Source: Blastopirellula marina
GTDB taxonomy: Bacteria; Planctomycetota; Planctomycetia; Pirellulales; Pirellulaceae
DNA: 64,000 bases
Assembly: GCF_002967765.1 (NCBI RefSeq)
Contig: NZ_PUHY01000015.1
Location: forward strand, 682,001-746,000
Reading direction: 5' to 3'
Part shown: piece by piece, positions 17,913 to 28,144 of the stretch
How positions within the stretch are numbered: the stretch's first letter is position 1
Layout: every line of letters begins with the position of its first letter
Notes under the pieces: model-generated
Databases searched by the model: none
Seen by the model: the letters and a program-made list of their open reading frames with translations, nothing else
What the model was told of the DNA's origin: nothing
Position numbers and translations under genes: made by a program

Positions 17913-18992
17913 TCATCGATCGGTTGGCGACTCGGTTTCCACCTTGATAACGCGGAAACCGATGTAGCTGAAAGCGTCCTTGGCTTCAGCGAATGCGCGG
18001 ACCGATGACCGGCACTGCAGGGGAGCCACATACCACGAACCGCCACGGAGCGATCGCCAATCGCCGTGGCGATGTTTCGGGGTGTCGTCCGGCCCCTGGG
18101 GATCGACAATCGGTTGGGGCTCGCTCCGCGAACCTTGTTGCCGAGCTAAGTCGATCATGTCTTTGTAGTAGCGGTCGGAGTACTTGTCGCTGCACCACTC
18201 CCAGACGTTGCCGTGCATGTCGTGAAAGCCCCATGGATTGGCGGGAAAGGAGGCAACCGGAGCAGTGTAGATGAAATGATCACCGGCACCCTCGTCGAGT
18301 CCTGCCGTGCGTTGACGTAGGACATCGTCTGGAAAAGCGGCGTGCAACGTTGAATCGGCTACGTTCGCTACCCCGTAAAGTTTGTCTGGATTCTCGCCGC
18401 ACCAGTAGGAACTGCGGGTGCCTGCACGACAAGCATATTCCCATTCCGCCTCGGTTGGCAGGCGATAAGTGGCATCTTCTTTCTCGCCGAGCCAACGGCA
18501 GAATTCTTGGGCATCGTTCCATGAGACGCAGGTCACCGGGGAGCGGTCGGTTTGTTCAAAACCTGGCTTATGCCAATTGGTGCCAGCAACGAACTGAAAA
18601 CGATCGAGTGGTTCTTCGGCGTCAGGCGAAAAGATGAATGCGCCGCCTGCTTTTTCTGCGTCGGTGTGATAGCCGGTTGCTTCGACGAACTTGCGGAATT
18701 GGCCAACAGTGACTTCAGTGGCACCAAAGAAGTACGGACGAGAGATCTTAACGGGAAATGCTGGGGCTTCAACGTAATCGTGAATCTCACGTTGATAAGC
18801 ACTCGACTTGTGCTCGAGTTTCAACCGATGCTCATCGAGCATCCCCATCTCGAACTTACCTGATGAAACATGGACCAATGTCATGCCCAGGGAGTTTTCG
18901 GACGTCTTAGGGGATTGAGCGCTAACGGTGCTCGTCCCAAGATACGCTACTGCGACTACGGCGCTGACTATTGCAAGCGATTGCATCGACAT
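17913..18992 (-). CDS. Secreted SUMF1/formylglycine-generating-enzyme-fold protein
   Basis: 359 residues with a signal peptide (about 1-25, ending 'STVSAQ'). The FGE-sulfatase fold follows, with 'LGMTLVHVSSGKFEMG', 'VTVGQFRKFVEATGY', 'PVTCVSWNDAQEFCRWL', 'YRLPTEAEWEYACRAG', 'DMHGNVWEWCSD' and 'LRGGSWYVAPLQC'. In true formylglycine-generating enzymes two cysteines bind copper just after RGGS; by my by-eye alignment the second survives (Cys327) but the first position is Val322, so canonical sulfatase activation is doubtful. The ATG lies 1 base after the stop of the DUF1552 gene, showing tight coupling in a DUF1592-DUF1552-SUMF1 set. A binding or other modifying role is likely. Confidence 0.88.
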   Translation of the reverse strand: MSMQSLAIVSAVVAVAYLGTSTVSAQSPKTSENSLGMTLVHVSSGKFEMGMLDEHRLKLEHKSSAYQREIHDYVEAPAFPVKISRPYFFGATEVTVGQFRKFVEATGYHTDAEKAGGAFIFSPDAEEPLDRFQFVAGTNWHKPGFEQTDRSPVTCVSWNDAQEFCRWLGEKEDATYRLPTEAEWEYACRAGTRSSYWCGENPDKLYGVANVADSTLHAAFPDDVLRQRTAGLDEGAGDHFIYTAPVASFPANPWGFHDMHGNVWEWCSDKYSDRYYKDMIDLARQQGSRSEPQPIVDPQGPDDTPKHRHGDWRSLRGGSWYVAPLQCRSSVRAFAEAKDAFSYIGFRVIKVETESPTDR

Positions 18993-18993
18993 C

Positions 18994-20325
18994 TCAGCTC
19001 ACCAATTCCGAAATCACGCCAGTACTGTCCTGAAATTGTCCGTTCACTGGAACATTGATGCGGTCGAGCATCGTATGCCACACAGATGCTAATGGCACTT
19101 CTTGCTCAAGCTTCAGATGCCCCGCATGCTTTACGCCAAGAGCGGAACCACCACTGAGAATTGTCGGAAGATTATCCTTGCTGTGTTCGAAGCCCATGCC
19201 GCTGGAAAGTCCAAGGACGGTGCGATCTAGTACCGTGCTATCTCCTTCGCGAATCGATTTCAATCGATCGAGCAAATAAGCCCAGTGCTGCATATAGATC
19301 GTATCGACGCGAGCAAGTTCTTCGAGGCTTTGCGGATCATTGCCGTGATGCGAGAGAGAGTGATAACCTTGTGAAACGTTGAACTCAGGATAGACGCCTC
19401 CGGCTAGTTCCTTGCGAACCACGTACGAGACAACGCGGGAAGAGTCCGTTTGGAAGGCCAGGGCGATCAGATCGTACATCAGTTTTGCGTAGTCATCGTA
19501 CAAATAGTCTCCGCTGCCTTCGGGACCTTCCATCTTCTTTTTGTATGTACCGTGCAAGTTATCGGTTTCGACGGCAGGCTTGGGCGTGTCGGCCCATTCC
19601 ACACGGCGAGCCAATGACTTCTCGAGTTCGCGTACCGAGTTGTAGTACTGCTCCAGCTGTTCGCGGTCGGTTTGGCCTAGCTTCCCAGCAAGCTGCTTTG
19701 CATCATCCCGAACCAGATCGAGGATTGATCGACGACGGCGGAATTCGTTCTTCTCTTGAATCTTCTCATCGCGAGTGTCTGGTCGAAAGAGACGATCGAA
19801 CACAACTTTCGGGTCGTTCTCCGCAGCGAGTGGTACGCCTTGCTCGTTCCACGAAATTGTCGCTAAGGCCTGGCTACCGAAGTTCGTACCACGATCGACC
19901 GACAATTGCAGCGACGAGAAACGCGTATCGGCCCCGATCACTTGGGCGGCGATCTGATCAGGGCTTCGCTGCTGCTTCTTCCCTTTCGCGATGGAAGTGC
20001 TAAATGGATAGGCTCCATCGTGCCCACCACCTTCCGATAAAAACGTGCCGTTGATGGCGGTGAATTCTCCCCGATGCTTCTCCAGCGGCTTAAGAATTCG
20101 CGAACTGGACGCCTCGGCACCTGTTTGGTCAGGCCAGAACTGGCGCATGTTCATACCGGTGCCGAAGTAGAACATGCCCATTCGCGATGGTGCCTCAGGC
20201 GTTGGCGCTGCGAAGACACTTTGTGGCATCATCGCTTCGAGGTACGGCAACGCCATCGCAACGCCCGTTCCTCGTAGGAAGGTGCGACGTGAGATCCAAG
20301 GCCGTTTGTGCAAATTCATAGACAA
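18994..20325 (-). CDS. Tat-exported DUF1552 protein (copy A)
   Basis: 443 residues. The twin-arginine signal 'ISRRTFLRGTGVAMALP' (11-27) is followed by the DUF1552 domain over the whole length, with recognisable blocks 'RMGMFYFGTGMN', 'GGGHDGAYPFSTSIAKG', 'LSVDRGTNFG' and 'HSLSHHGNDPQSL'. DUF1552 is related to the DUF1501 family within the alkaline-phosphatase-like superfamily and is typical of planctomycetes and relatives; its function is not established. The gene starts 21 bases after the stop of a DUF1592 cytochrome-like gene and ends 1 base before the SUMF1 start, so the three are one operon. It is a paralogue of the DUF1552 gene ending at 28145. Confidence 0.92.
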   Translation of the reverse strand: MSMNLHKRPWISRRTFLRGTGVAMALPYLEAMMPQSVFAAPTPEAPSRMGMFYFGTGMNMRQFWPDQTGAEASSSRILKPLEKHRGEFTAINGTFLSEGGGHDGAYPFSTSIAKGKKQQRSPDQIAAQVIGADTRFSSLQLSVDRGTNFGSQALATISWNEQGVPLAAENDPKVVFDRLFRPDTRDEKIQEKNEFRRRRSILDLVRDDAKQLAGKLGQTDREQLEQYYNSVRELEKSLARRVEWADTPKPAVETDNLHGTYKKKMEGPEGSGDYLYDDYAKLMYDLIALAFQTDSSRVVSYVVRKELAGGVYPEFNVSQGYHSLSHHGNDPQSLEELARVDTIYMQHWAYLLDRLKSIREGDSTVLDRTVLGLSSGMGFEHSKDNLPTILSGGSALGVKHAGHLKLEQEVPLASVWHTMLDRINVPVNGQFQDSTGVISELVS

Positions 20326-20346
20326 CTACCTGTGGCTGCTGGCCGA

Positions 20347-22917
20347 TTATTTGGTGCGAAAGGCTTCGCTCAGTACGATGCCATGGATGAGTGAACGGAG
20401 TGTATAGTCTTGCTGCTGCATTTGCTGAACAAGCTGGTCAACAAGGCCTCGATCCGATGCTTCGATCGGGCGGCCGAGCGCATAGATGAGCATCTTTTCC
20501 GCCAGGCCTCGCGCGAAGCGTTGATCTTGCTCACGTAATAACGATTTGAATTGACTGAAATCTTCGAACGACTTTCCATTGGGGAGCGTACCGGATGAGT
20601 CAATTGCTGGCGAATTCCTTCCTCGGAAGTCTTCGCCATCTTGCTGGGTTCGCCACTGACCGATGACGTTAAAGTTTTCCAAAGCAAACCCATAACAGTC
20701 GATCGTTCGATGACATGCCGCGCACGATTGGATTTGTTGATGCTGCACCAGCCGTTCACGAACAGTAAGTCGTTCTCCTTGAATGTTCGGCTCCACTTCG
20801 CCGGCGTTCGGTGGTGGCGGATTGGGGGGATCGTTGAACAGCACCTCTCGGACGTAAACACCGCGGTTCACTGGCTTCGTTCTTGTTCCATCGGAGCCTC
20901 GCAAAGCCACGCCAGCCATGCCCAGGAGACCACCGCGGGGCGAATCTTGCGGAAGCATAACTCGCGTGAAGTTGTCTCCTTCTACTCCCTCAATTTCATA
21001 GAACTTGGCAAGTCGCTCGTTCACCATCGTCCAGTTCGAATCGAGAAACGCCAAGGTCGATTCATCATTACGAAGGACTTGATCGAAGAAGGCGAGCGGC
21101 TGCTGAACCATCGCTTCGCCCAGTTTTTCGTTGTAGTCCCGATACAGACGAGCGTCCGGTAGAAAGTTGCGAAACTCGTTCGTCTTCAGCCATTGAGCAC
21201 CAAATCCCCGAGTTAAGCCAGTTCGCTTTTCGTCAGCCAACATCCGATCGACTTGATCCAAAATGATTCCAGAGTCACGAAGCTTTCCCTCGCTTGCCAG
21301 TGCGAACAATTCCTCGTCTGGCATGCTCGACCACAGAAAATAGCTCAGGCGTGAGGCAATCTCCCAGTCATTTAGTGTTCTAGTTTCGGTGGCTGTTGAT
21401 GGTTCAGTGATGTACAGAAACTTGGGAGAACAAAGCACCGCGACCAGTCCGGTTCGGACCGCATCATGAAATGAAGCCCCAGAATTGAGCTCGCTTTGAC
21501 ACAGTGTCACCACACGATCGACTTCGCTTGTGGTTACCGGTCGACGAAACGCCAGGGGGAGGAAATGCTCGAATATCTCACGCAGGTATTGAGCATCCTC
21601 AGTCGCTCCCTCGCCTCGAAAAAAGACGATCTCATGGCTTTTTGGCGGCCATTGTTCATAAAGCGGACCTTCGCATTCAAGCCAGTCAACAACCAGTTTC
21701 CGAAGCTTCGATTTGTCAGCTGCATCTGGATTGGGCTTACTCCAGGTAAGGTTTTCCAACTGCTGCCGTGATTGCAGACGCATGACTTGCTCGAAGTCTT
21801 TTGCCTCGCCGAATTCCTGCTGTTTTCGGCGGACGTCGTTGCCGACACGGCTCGAAATGTTAAAGCCAGTTTCGTTAACAATAGATACATTGTATTCGCC
21901 ACATTTGGGATCACGTGGCACGAGGATCTCGTAGATCTCAGGCGTTTCGGAGACTTCTTTTTCTAGAAGTAGTTGCTGATCTGCGTTGGGATGGTTTTGT
22001 TGTACTCGCATGACGACCGGTTTGCCGTCTTCACCTGGTTCGCCCCAAGCGCGGACACGAATGCGATACATGCCTTCCACGGGAATCTCCTCCCGGAGAC
22101 CGGGGTATTTCATCACGCCGAAGGATCGCGTCGAGCCTTGCATCAGGACGATCGCCTTTTCCTGGCAGTCGATTCCCGGCGAGGCACACAAGTAGCGTAT
22201 CGCGCGGTTCTCAGCGATGTCCTCCATTTCCAAACGCATCTTTTCCGTCGGAAACGGCGGAGGACCGTCTACGATGGCCGCGTCTGCGATGCGCTGGGCA
22301 ACTTCAAAGTATTTATCTAAGAGCGAAGGATCGAGCATCAACGCCACCGAGACCTTGTCGAAGCCTTCGGCCGTTCCGTCGGGCGGAAGAATCGTTTCAG
22401 GGCTCTCGCCAGGCAGGTATTTCAGGGCGAACAGATCGCGAACCGTGTTGGCATACTCGGCCCGATTCATTCGACGTAGGATTACCTTTCCCTGGGCACC
22501 AAGCTTGTTGCGTTCCGCATGGCGTAGCTCGGTTGCAATCCATCCCGCCACGGTGGCCACTTCATCAACACTAGGAGTTGCGGAGCCTTCGGGAGGCATT
22601 TCTCCCAGGTTAATCTTGTCCATGACCTCGATCCACGTGCTCGCAGTCGTCGCGTGGGAGAAGTCGGGCTTGAGATTATCGAGTCGCAAGTCGGCTTCCT
22701 GGGCCTCTGTTCCATGACATTCCACGCAGTAGGTCTTCAGGAACTTGCCAATCTGTGCGTGGTCGATGGGGCGGCCGGTGGTTTCAGATACTGTCTGACC
22801 AAGGGCAACAGAAGCCGACAACCAACTGGCCAAAAAAAACAAGGCAAGCGGCAGAGGGATTCTGGATGAGAACTTGGTCGCAAAACGACCAAAGGACGTC
22901 AATTTAGGGAATGCCAT
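20347..22917 (-). CDS. DUF1592-family secreted protein with two CxxCH haem motifs (copy A)
   Basis: 856 residues with a signal sequence (about 16-41). The N-terminal planctomycete cytochrome-like module has CVECH at 64-68 and 'EADLRLDNL'. DUF1587, DUF1592 and DUF1588 follow in the usual order, with 'RRMNRAEYANTVRDLF' (about 150), 'LPLAFRRPVT' and 'SRLSYFLWSSMPDEELF'. The C-terminal DUF1585 region begins around the second motif, CAACH (732-736), followed by 'GFALENFNVIGQWR' and 'YALGRPIEASD'. The protein is presumably a periplasmic electron-transfer or haem-dependent enzyme; its activity is unknown. It is the first gene of a leftward operon with the DUF1552 and SUMF1 genes. The 255-base upstream gap separates it from the DUF1501 gene. 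Confidence 0.92.
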   Translation of the reverse strand: MAFPKLTSFGRFATKFSSRIPLPLALFFLASWLSASVALGQTVSETTGRPIDHAQIGKFLKTYCVECHGTEAQEADLRLDNLKPDFSHATTASTWIEVMDKINLGEMPPEGSATPSVDEVATVAGWIATELRHAERNKLGAQGKVILRRMNRAEYANTVRDLFALKYLPGESPETILPPDGTAEGFDKVSVALMLDPSLLDKYFEVAQRIADAAIVDGPPPFPTEKMRLEMEDIAENRAIRYLCASPGIDCQEKAIVLMQGSTRSFGVMKYPGLREEIPVEGMYRIRVRAWGEPGEDGKPVVMRVQQNHPNADQQLLLEKEVSETPEIYEILVPRDPKCGEYNVSIVNETGFNISSRVGNDVRRKQQEFGEAKDFEQVMRLQSRQQLENLTWSKPNPDAADKSKLRKLVVDWLECEGPLYEQWPPKSHEIVFFRGEGATEDAQYLREIFEHFLPLAFRRPVTTSEVDRVVTLCQSELNSGASFHDAVRTGLVAVLCSPKFLYITEPSTATETRTLNDWEIASRLSYFLWSSMPDEELFALASEGKLRDSGIILDQVDRMLADEKRTGLTRGFGAQWLKTNEFRNFLPDARLYRDYNEKLGEAMVQQPLAFFDQVLRNDESTLAFLDSNWTMVNERLAKFYEIEGVEGDNFTRVMLPQDSPRGGLLGMAGVALRGSDGTRTKPVNRGVYVREVLFNDPPNPPPPNAGEVEPNIQGERLTVRERLVQHQQIQSCAACHRTIDCYGFALENFNVIGQWRTQQDGEDFRGRNSPAIDSSGTLPNGKSFEDFSQFKSLLREQDQRFARGLAEKMLIYALGRPIEASDRGLVDQLVQQMQQQDYTLRSLIHGIVLSEAFRTK

Positions 22918-23172
22918 CGCGGATGATACGTATTGAGGGGCATATCAGTGAGAGCTCGCTTCTAGTTTACTCCATGCCGGAGTCGTCTATGAAACGATGG
23001 AAGAGCTCGATTCCATGATCTTATGATCCGAAACCGCAAATAGTTACGGTGCTCGCAGTGTAGACGAAACGATCGTCTAAGATCACGCTGACGACCCTTC
23101 CCTTAAAAGACACTTCAGGGCGTTAAGGGTAGTGAAAGCGATGTTGGTCAGTCGTTCGCTGAGTTTTGTCCC

Positions 23173-24621
23173 TTAGAAGTCAATGATTTGATGAATCGGC
23201 TTTCCGTGGTCGATTTCAAGGCGCTTTCGACCAGGAATTTCAAGCTGACGTGAGTCCAGACCCAATTGGTGGAGAATGGTTGCGTGGACATCGGTGACGT
23301 AGTGTCGATCTTCCACCGCGTGGAAGCCAATTTCGTCGGTTGCCCCATGCACCACCCCACGTTTCAGACCGCCGCCTGCCATCCAGACGGAAAAGCCGAA
23401 GATATGATGATCGCGACCATCCGCACCTTGGCTGCCAGGCGTGCGGCCAAATTCAGTGCAGAAGATCACAAGGGTCTCATCGAGAAGACCCCGTCGATCG
23501 AGATCTTGCAGCAGACCGCCTATCGGTTGGTCGACGGCTTGGGCGAGTCTGCCGTGATTGCTCTTCAAACCACTATGCGAATCCCAGGCACCAGCTCCAC
23601 CGCCACCATGTTGAATCTGGATGAAGCGAATGCCTTGTTCCACCATTCGTCGCGCCGCGAGAAGCTGCATCCCGAATTCCTGACTATGTGGCTTATCGAT
23701 CCCATATAACCCCTTGGTTTCGTCCGTCTCTTGCGAGAAGTCAACGATATCAGGGATCGACGATTGCATGCGAAACGCCAGCTCATACGAAGCGATTCGG
23801 GCCTCCATGGCCGGATCGTGAGGATAGTCGGTTCCACGAAGACTATTCAGTCGTCCGAGAAGGTCACGTCCAATCAGCTGGCTCTGGCGTGGAATGGGTT
23901 TACTTGGCTGGCTGAAGTCTAGCGGATTATTCGGATCGATCCGAAGAGGAACGGCATCGTGCGCAGGTCCAAGGTAATGACCGTCCCGCTTGTTCCAATA
24001 CTCTCGTTTACCGATCGAGACGAATTGCGGGAGGTTATCATTAAGGGAACCAAGGCCGTAGTGCACCCATGCCCCAAGCGTCGGAAAATTGCCGTCGTTA
24101 CGGTGGCGTCCGGTATGAAACTGAGTTTGAGCACCGTGGTTGCTATCGGTGGTCCACATCGATCGGACCACGGCCAACTTGTCGGCTTGACCAGCGATGT
24201 GAGGGAACCAGTCACTGATCTCAATGCCGCTCTGGCCATGCTTTTTGAAGCCTACTTGAAGCGGGTAGAGTGTGTTCCTTTGCTTCCCATTTCCATCGGG
24301 GGCGACCAGGCGTTCGAGGGCAAGTTTCTTCGGATCTTGCGTATCGGCAAAAGGTGTCTCGGCGATTGTCTTGCCAGCGTACTTGGTCAGCATCGGCTTC
24401 GGATCGAAGCTTTCCATCTGGCTAACACCGCCGTTCATGAATAGCCAGATGACGCTCTTGGCCTTCGGCGGTACATGAGGTTCGCCGGTTGGCGGAGCCC
24501 AGTCGGCACGAGCGATGCCGTCTCGGCCAAGCATCGCACCGAGTGCTAATCCCGTAAACCCTAGTCCCATGTCCGCCAAGAAACCGCGACGTGGAAGACC
24601 GTTAGATTCTGATTGAGTCAT
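23173..24621 (-). CDS. Tat-exported DUF1501 protein
   Basis: 482 residues. The twin-arginine signal '[18 protein letters not shown]' occupies 9-26. DUF1501 then covers the rest, with '[19 protein letters not shown]', '[13 protein letters not shown]', 'GPAHDAVPL' and '[13 protein letters not shown]', an alkaline-phosphatase-superfamily (sulfatase-like) fold in which metal-binding residues such as the His and Asp of '[10 protein letters not shown]' can be picked out. The activity is not established. AAGGA sits about 9 nt before the ATG at 24621. The gene lies 19 bases after a DUF1549/DUF1553 cytochrome-like gene and the two are one transcript, as is usual in planctomycetes. The pairing suggests that the products form one extracytoplasmic system. 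Confidence 0.93.
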   Translation of the reverse strand: MTQSESNGLPRRGFLADMGLGFTGLALGAMLGRDGIARADWAPPTGEPHVPPKAKSVIWLFMNGGVSQMESFDPKPMLTKYAGKTIAETPFADTQDPKKLALERLVAPDGNGKQRNTLYPLQVGFKKHGQSGIEISDWFPHIAGQADKLAVVRSMWTTDSNHGAQTQFHTGRHRNDGNFPTLGAWVHYGLGSLNDNLPQFVSIGKREYWNKRDGHYLGPAHDAVPLRIDPNNPLDFSQPSKPIPRQSQLIGRDLLGRLNSLRGTDYPHDPAMEARIASYELAFRMQSSIPDIVDFSQETDETKGLYGIDKPHSQEFGMQLLAARRMVEQGIRFIQIQHGGGGAGAWDSHSGLKSNHGRLAQAVDQPIGGLLQDLDRRGLLDETLVIFCTEFGRTPGSQGADGRDHHIFGFSVWMAGGGLKRGVVHGATDEIGFHAVEDRHYVTDVHATILHQLGLDSRQLEIPGRKRLEIDHGKPIHQIIDF

Positions 24622-24640
24622 CTTCGTGTTTCCTTCGCGA

Positions 24641-27600
24641 TCATCGAACGGTCACAAAATCGTTGTGATTTAGCAAGATCCAAACCAGATTGGTCCGAGC
24701 TTGCGAAACCGATTCACCAGCTTTCTCCTGCCACTCGGCTAAAGCGTCTTGGCTGGCAGTGAGTTCGTCTTTGCCTGGTGTGATTCCCAAGATAGTGACG
24801 AATGCCCGACGAATGAAATCGCCGTCGTCGGTGGCTTCCTGAGAAAGACGCTGTGAGATCTCTTGAGCTGCTTCGAGGACGAGATCGCTATTGGACATCG
24901 CGAGAGCTTGCTGTGGTACTACGCTTTGTTCACGCTGGTAACACTCGGTAACTTCCGCTTCGTCGAACATAAGGAGGAATAAGTTGCGTTCATTGTTGGA
25001 ATGGAAGAAGTACAAACTTCGTCGCTTCGATTCAGATTGCTGTTCTGTTGGCACGGAAGGTCCACCCATGGTCATATCGAGCGTGCCGGCAAGGTAAAGC
25101 ACTGAGTCGCGTACCGCTTGTGATTCGAGGCGCATCGGGTTGCGATGCCATAGAAAGTGGTTGTCTGGATCATTCGCAAGATTGAGTTCCCGTTCGGCGG
25201 TGGTCGAGCCCATGCGATAGGTCGCAGATGTGACGATCAGGCGGTGCAGATGCTTCATGCTCCAATCGTGTCCCATCAGTTCCGTCGCCAACCAGTCGAT
25301 CAGCTCAGGATGTTCCGGCGTGGGACTGTTCCGTCCCAAATCGAACGGCGCTGCGGCGAGTGGTGTCCCGAAGTGTCGATTCCAGAGATGGTTCACGGCA
25401 ACCCGCGCAGTCAATGGATTACGACGATCGGTGATCCAATGAGCTAATGCCGATCGACGCCCTGTGCTGGTCGAAGGAAATGTGATAGTGGGGTCATCCT
25501 TCCCTGTATTGAGGAAGCGGGTAGCGGACCACTGAGCCCCTTGAAACGGAGTAAAGGTCTCCTCGGGGCTGATCTCGGATGGCCTCACAGCAAGCTGCTT
25601 CTCAAGATGCGTTTTAGCCTCTGTGAGCTTCTTCTCGGCTTCTGCTTTTGTCTTCTCCGTAGCTTTTGAGAGTGTCTGTTCAGCGGATAGCAAGTCACGT
25701 TGGGCTTTGACAACGGCTAGTTCTCGCTCGGCAAGAATGGCCGCTCGATTACTCACGGCTTGAGCATCGACATCCGAGTTAATTGCTGCAGCACGCAATT
25801 CGACAGACTTCAAATCGGCTTGGGCGACTTTTAGATCGGCTTCCGCCAAAGCAAGTTGCTCCTTGGCGGTAGCCGTGGGAAGTCCGCTGGCGTCCTGTAA
25901 GGGAATGGAAGGATCGAGCGTGGTGACTTGAAATTCATCAAACGCGACCAACGCATCAAAGGTCATCAAGCGAATCGCTCCTGGCTGACGTGGTAGCGGC
26001 GTCCGCCAAGCGAGGACGTGTTCTCCGTTGATAGAAACATTGATTAGAGTTCCGCGAACTTTGACGTTCAGCGTGTACTCTTTGTCGAGATCCACGGAGT
26101 ACGACTGACGCCCTGTGCCCGGATAATGTGACTTTCCTTGCTTAGAATAGGCCCCTTGGATTTTCGAGTCTTGGTCCCAATCGCTCAGATATACATATGA
26201 AAACGTGCCTGCTTGATTTCCTGGTGAAGCAAGCTGCGGCGTTGCTACGTCGAAGTCGAGGCCTACGCTTCGATAGTTGGTCCCACCGAGAACGCGAAAC
26301 TTAACCACTGCTTCAAAGTCTCGCGGAACTTGTTCGAGCAACGTGACATCGTACCGCGTGGTGCCATCCGTCTTTTGAATAAGCTCCCCCGACGTATGCG
26401 ACCAGCCGTCACCAGATAGCTTCCAACGCGTTAAGTCAAGCGTATCGAACGTCTCAACGATCGCTGCGAAATCGGCCCCCTCATTCGTGGCTACGAGGGA
26501 TGGTGCTTGGTGCGTGGGTGATACTTTCTCAACTGCTGCCTGTCGTTTTGACTCAGCCAATTTCACGCGTGATTTCGCTGCGGTGATGTGGTTTTCAATC
26601 ACCCACGGGCGACGACCTGGCTGCCAGGCTTGCCTTGGGAGGTCGACCGGCTGGACAGTGACCGGTTCAAAGGAAAGTAGCTCCGGAATTCCTGGTGAGA
26701 TCAGATGCGATTTGTCGGGGTTTGATTCATCGCCGCGAACATAGAGGTAGGTAGGTGTTTCCGGCGAGCCATCGAAGGCACGAGGGATTCCATCTTGAGT
26801 GAGATTGGTCTCGCCAGAAACCATGTCCATTCGAACATGATACGGCTCGAAGAAAGCACGCATCTTATAATAGTCTTCTTGCGGTAATGGATCGAACTTA
26901 TGGTCGTGGCACTTCGCGCAGTTCATCGTCAAACCGAGGAAGCCTTTGCTGACATGTGTGACGACTTCGTCCATCCACTGATCACGATTGAAGATGAAGT
27001 AGTTTCGCGCAAGAAAACCAGAGGCACGAAGTTCGTCGGGATCGTTCGGAGCTAATTCATCCGCGGCGAGCATCATCCGGACCATCTCGTCGTATGGGCG
27101 ATCGTCGTTCAAAGATTCGACAATCCAATCACGCCAATGCCACATATGACGTTGGCTATTTCGCAGCTGGGCATTCAAGCCCCACCAATCGCTGTATCGC
27201 CACACATCCATCCAGTGCCGGCCCCAGCGTTCGCCGTAACGAGGATCCGCTAGAAGTCTATCGACGACCTTGTCGTACCAATCAGGCGACGAGTCGGCTT
27301 GAGCGGAGGCGATTTCTTCTGTTGTCGGTGGCAGGCCTATTAAATCAAGATAGACGCGCCGTAACAAAACCAATTTCGAGGCTTCGTCTTGCGGCTTGAG
27401 ACCTTGTTGTTCGTGGCCTGCTGCGATCCAGGCATCGATTGGATTACGCACCCAGGTTTTGTTAGCCACCCTGGGTAAGGCCTTCCGCTGAATGGGACGA
27501 AACGACCAATGATCTTGAGGATCGCTTTCCGGAGCTTCATTTTCCGGTGCAGGTGCGCCAGCTTGAATCCAATGACGAACCAGGTCGATTTCGTGTTCTT

Positions 27601-27940
27601 CAAACGGTTCTCCCTCGTGCTCAGGCGGCATTCGCATTGAAAGATCGGTCGTTGTGATTCGATCAAGAATCAAGCTGGAAGCGGGATCTCCGGGAATTAC
27701 CGCTTCGCCAGAATCACCACCGAGACGGATAAGTTCCGCCGTATCGAGACGTAACCCAGCTTCCTGCTTCAACGAACCATGGCAGGCGTAGCACCGCGCT
27801 TTGAGCAGCGGTTTCACCTTCGACGAATAATCCGAATTTGCTTCGTCGGCGGTAACAACGGATGCCGGGACAAGGCAGAGTAAAGTTGCCGCGAAAATGG
27901 CTCGTAGGCCGATCGTGGCTACGCAGGTGCGCTGATTCAT
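24641..27940 (-). CDS. PSD1-type secreted protein: cytochrome motif, DUF1549, inserted jelly roll and coiled coil, DUF1553
   Basis: 1099 residues from the ATG at 27940, chosen because AGGAG lies 7 nt upstream; two ATGs at 27955-27958 are possible but lack this. A signal peptide ends near residue 31. CYACH (50-54) starts the PSCyt1 module, then DUF1549 (about 155-360) contains a second haem-type motif CAKCH (341-345) in '[19 protein letters not shown]'. Between DUF1549 and DUF1553 lies a DUF1080/LamG-like jelly roll (about 494-679), then a long Ala/Glu/Lys/Leu-rich coiled coil (about 689-786). DUF1553 (about 820-1090) ends the protein with '[18 protein letters not shown]'. It is followed by the DUF1501 gene. 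The inserted glycan-binding-like fold suggests a polysaccharide substrate. Confidence 0.92.
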   Translation of the reverse strand: MNQRTCVATIGLRAIFAATLLCLVPASVVTADEANSDYSSKVKPLLKARCYACHGSLKQEAGLRLDTAELIRLGGDSGEAVIPGDPASSLILDRITTTDLSMRMPPEHEGEPFEEHEIDLVRHWIQAGAPAPENEAPESDPQDHWSFRPIQRKALPRVANKTWVRNPIDAWIAAGHEQQGLKPQDEASKLVLLRRVYLDLIGLPPTTEEIASAQADSSPDWYDKVVDRLLADPRYGERWGRHWMDVWRYSDWWGLNAQLRNSQRHMWHWRDWIVESLNDDRPYDEMVRMMLAADELAPNDPDELRASGFLARNYFIFNRDQWMDEVVTHVSKGFLGLTMNCAKCHDHKFDPLPQEDYYKMRAFFEPYHVRMDMVSGETNLTQDGIPRAFDGSPETPTYLYVRGDESNPDKSHLISPGIPELLSFEPVTVQPVDLPRQAWQPGRRPWVIENHITAAKSRVKLAESKRQAAVEKVSPTHQAPSLVATNEGADFAAIVETFDTLDLTRWKLSGDGWSHTSGELIQKTDGTTRYDVTLLEQVPRDFEAVVKFRVLGGTNYRSVGLDFDVATPQLASPGNQAGTFSYVYLSDWDQDSKIQGAYSKQGKSHYPGTGRQSYSVDLDKEYTLNVKVRGTLINVSINGEHVLAWRTPLPRQPGAIRLMTFDALVAFDEFQVTTLDPSIPLQDASGLPTATAKEQLALAEADLKVAQADLKSVELRAAAINSDVDAQAVSNRAAILAERELAVVKAQRDLLSAEQTLSKATEKTKAEAEKKLTEAKTHLEKQLAVRPSEISPEETFTPFQGAQWSATRFLNTGKDDPTITFPSTSTGRRSALAHWITDRRNPLTARVAVNHLWNRHFGTPLAAAPFDLGRNSPTPEHPELIDWLATELMGHDWSMKHLHRLIVTSATYRMGSTTAERELNLANDPDNHFLWHRNPMRLESQAVRDSVLYLAGTLDMTMGGPSVPTEQQSESKRRSLYFFHSNNERNLFLLMFDEAEVTECYQREQSVVPQQALAMSNSDLVLEAAQEISQRLSQEATDDGDFIRRAFVTILGITPGKDELTASQDALAEWQEKAGESVSQARTNLVWILLNHNDFVTVR

Positions 27941-27947
27941 TCGGCTG

Positions 27948-27952
27948 CTCCT
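27948..27952 (-). promoter_or_regulatory. Ribosome binding site fixing the start of the PSD1-type gene
   Basis: AGGAG on the minus strand, 7 nt before the ATG at 27940. It favours this start over two ATGs 15-18 bases upstream. Confidence 0.65.
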
Positions 27953-28144
27953 CATCATCGAAAAAGGGAAATCGATGATGTGAGAGAGGGAGGGAAGGGG
28001 GGAGTAGGGGATAGGGCCAAATGAGGACTATTGTGGGTGCCAGAAACTCCGCCCTGACAGCCGCATTATCTTACCTAGTTCGAGGGAGGAATCCAAGGAA
28101 ATTCAAGCTGGATGTTCATTTGCCGCGAAGGTGGATCAGCGTGA

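Noticed and set aside
19485-20003. 172-residue plus-strand frame
   Set aside because: Antisense to DUF1552 copy A; composition is Arg/Ser-rich and arbitrary.
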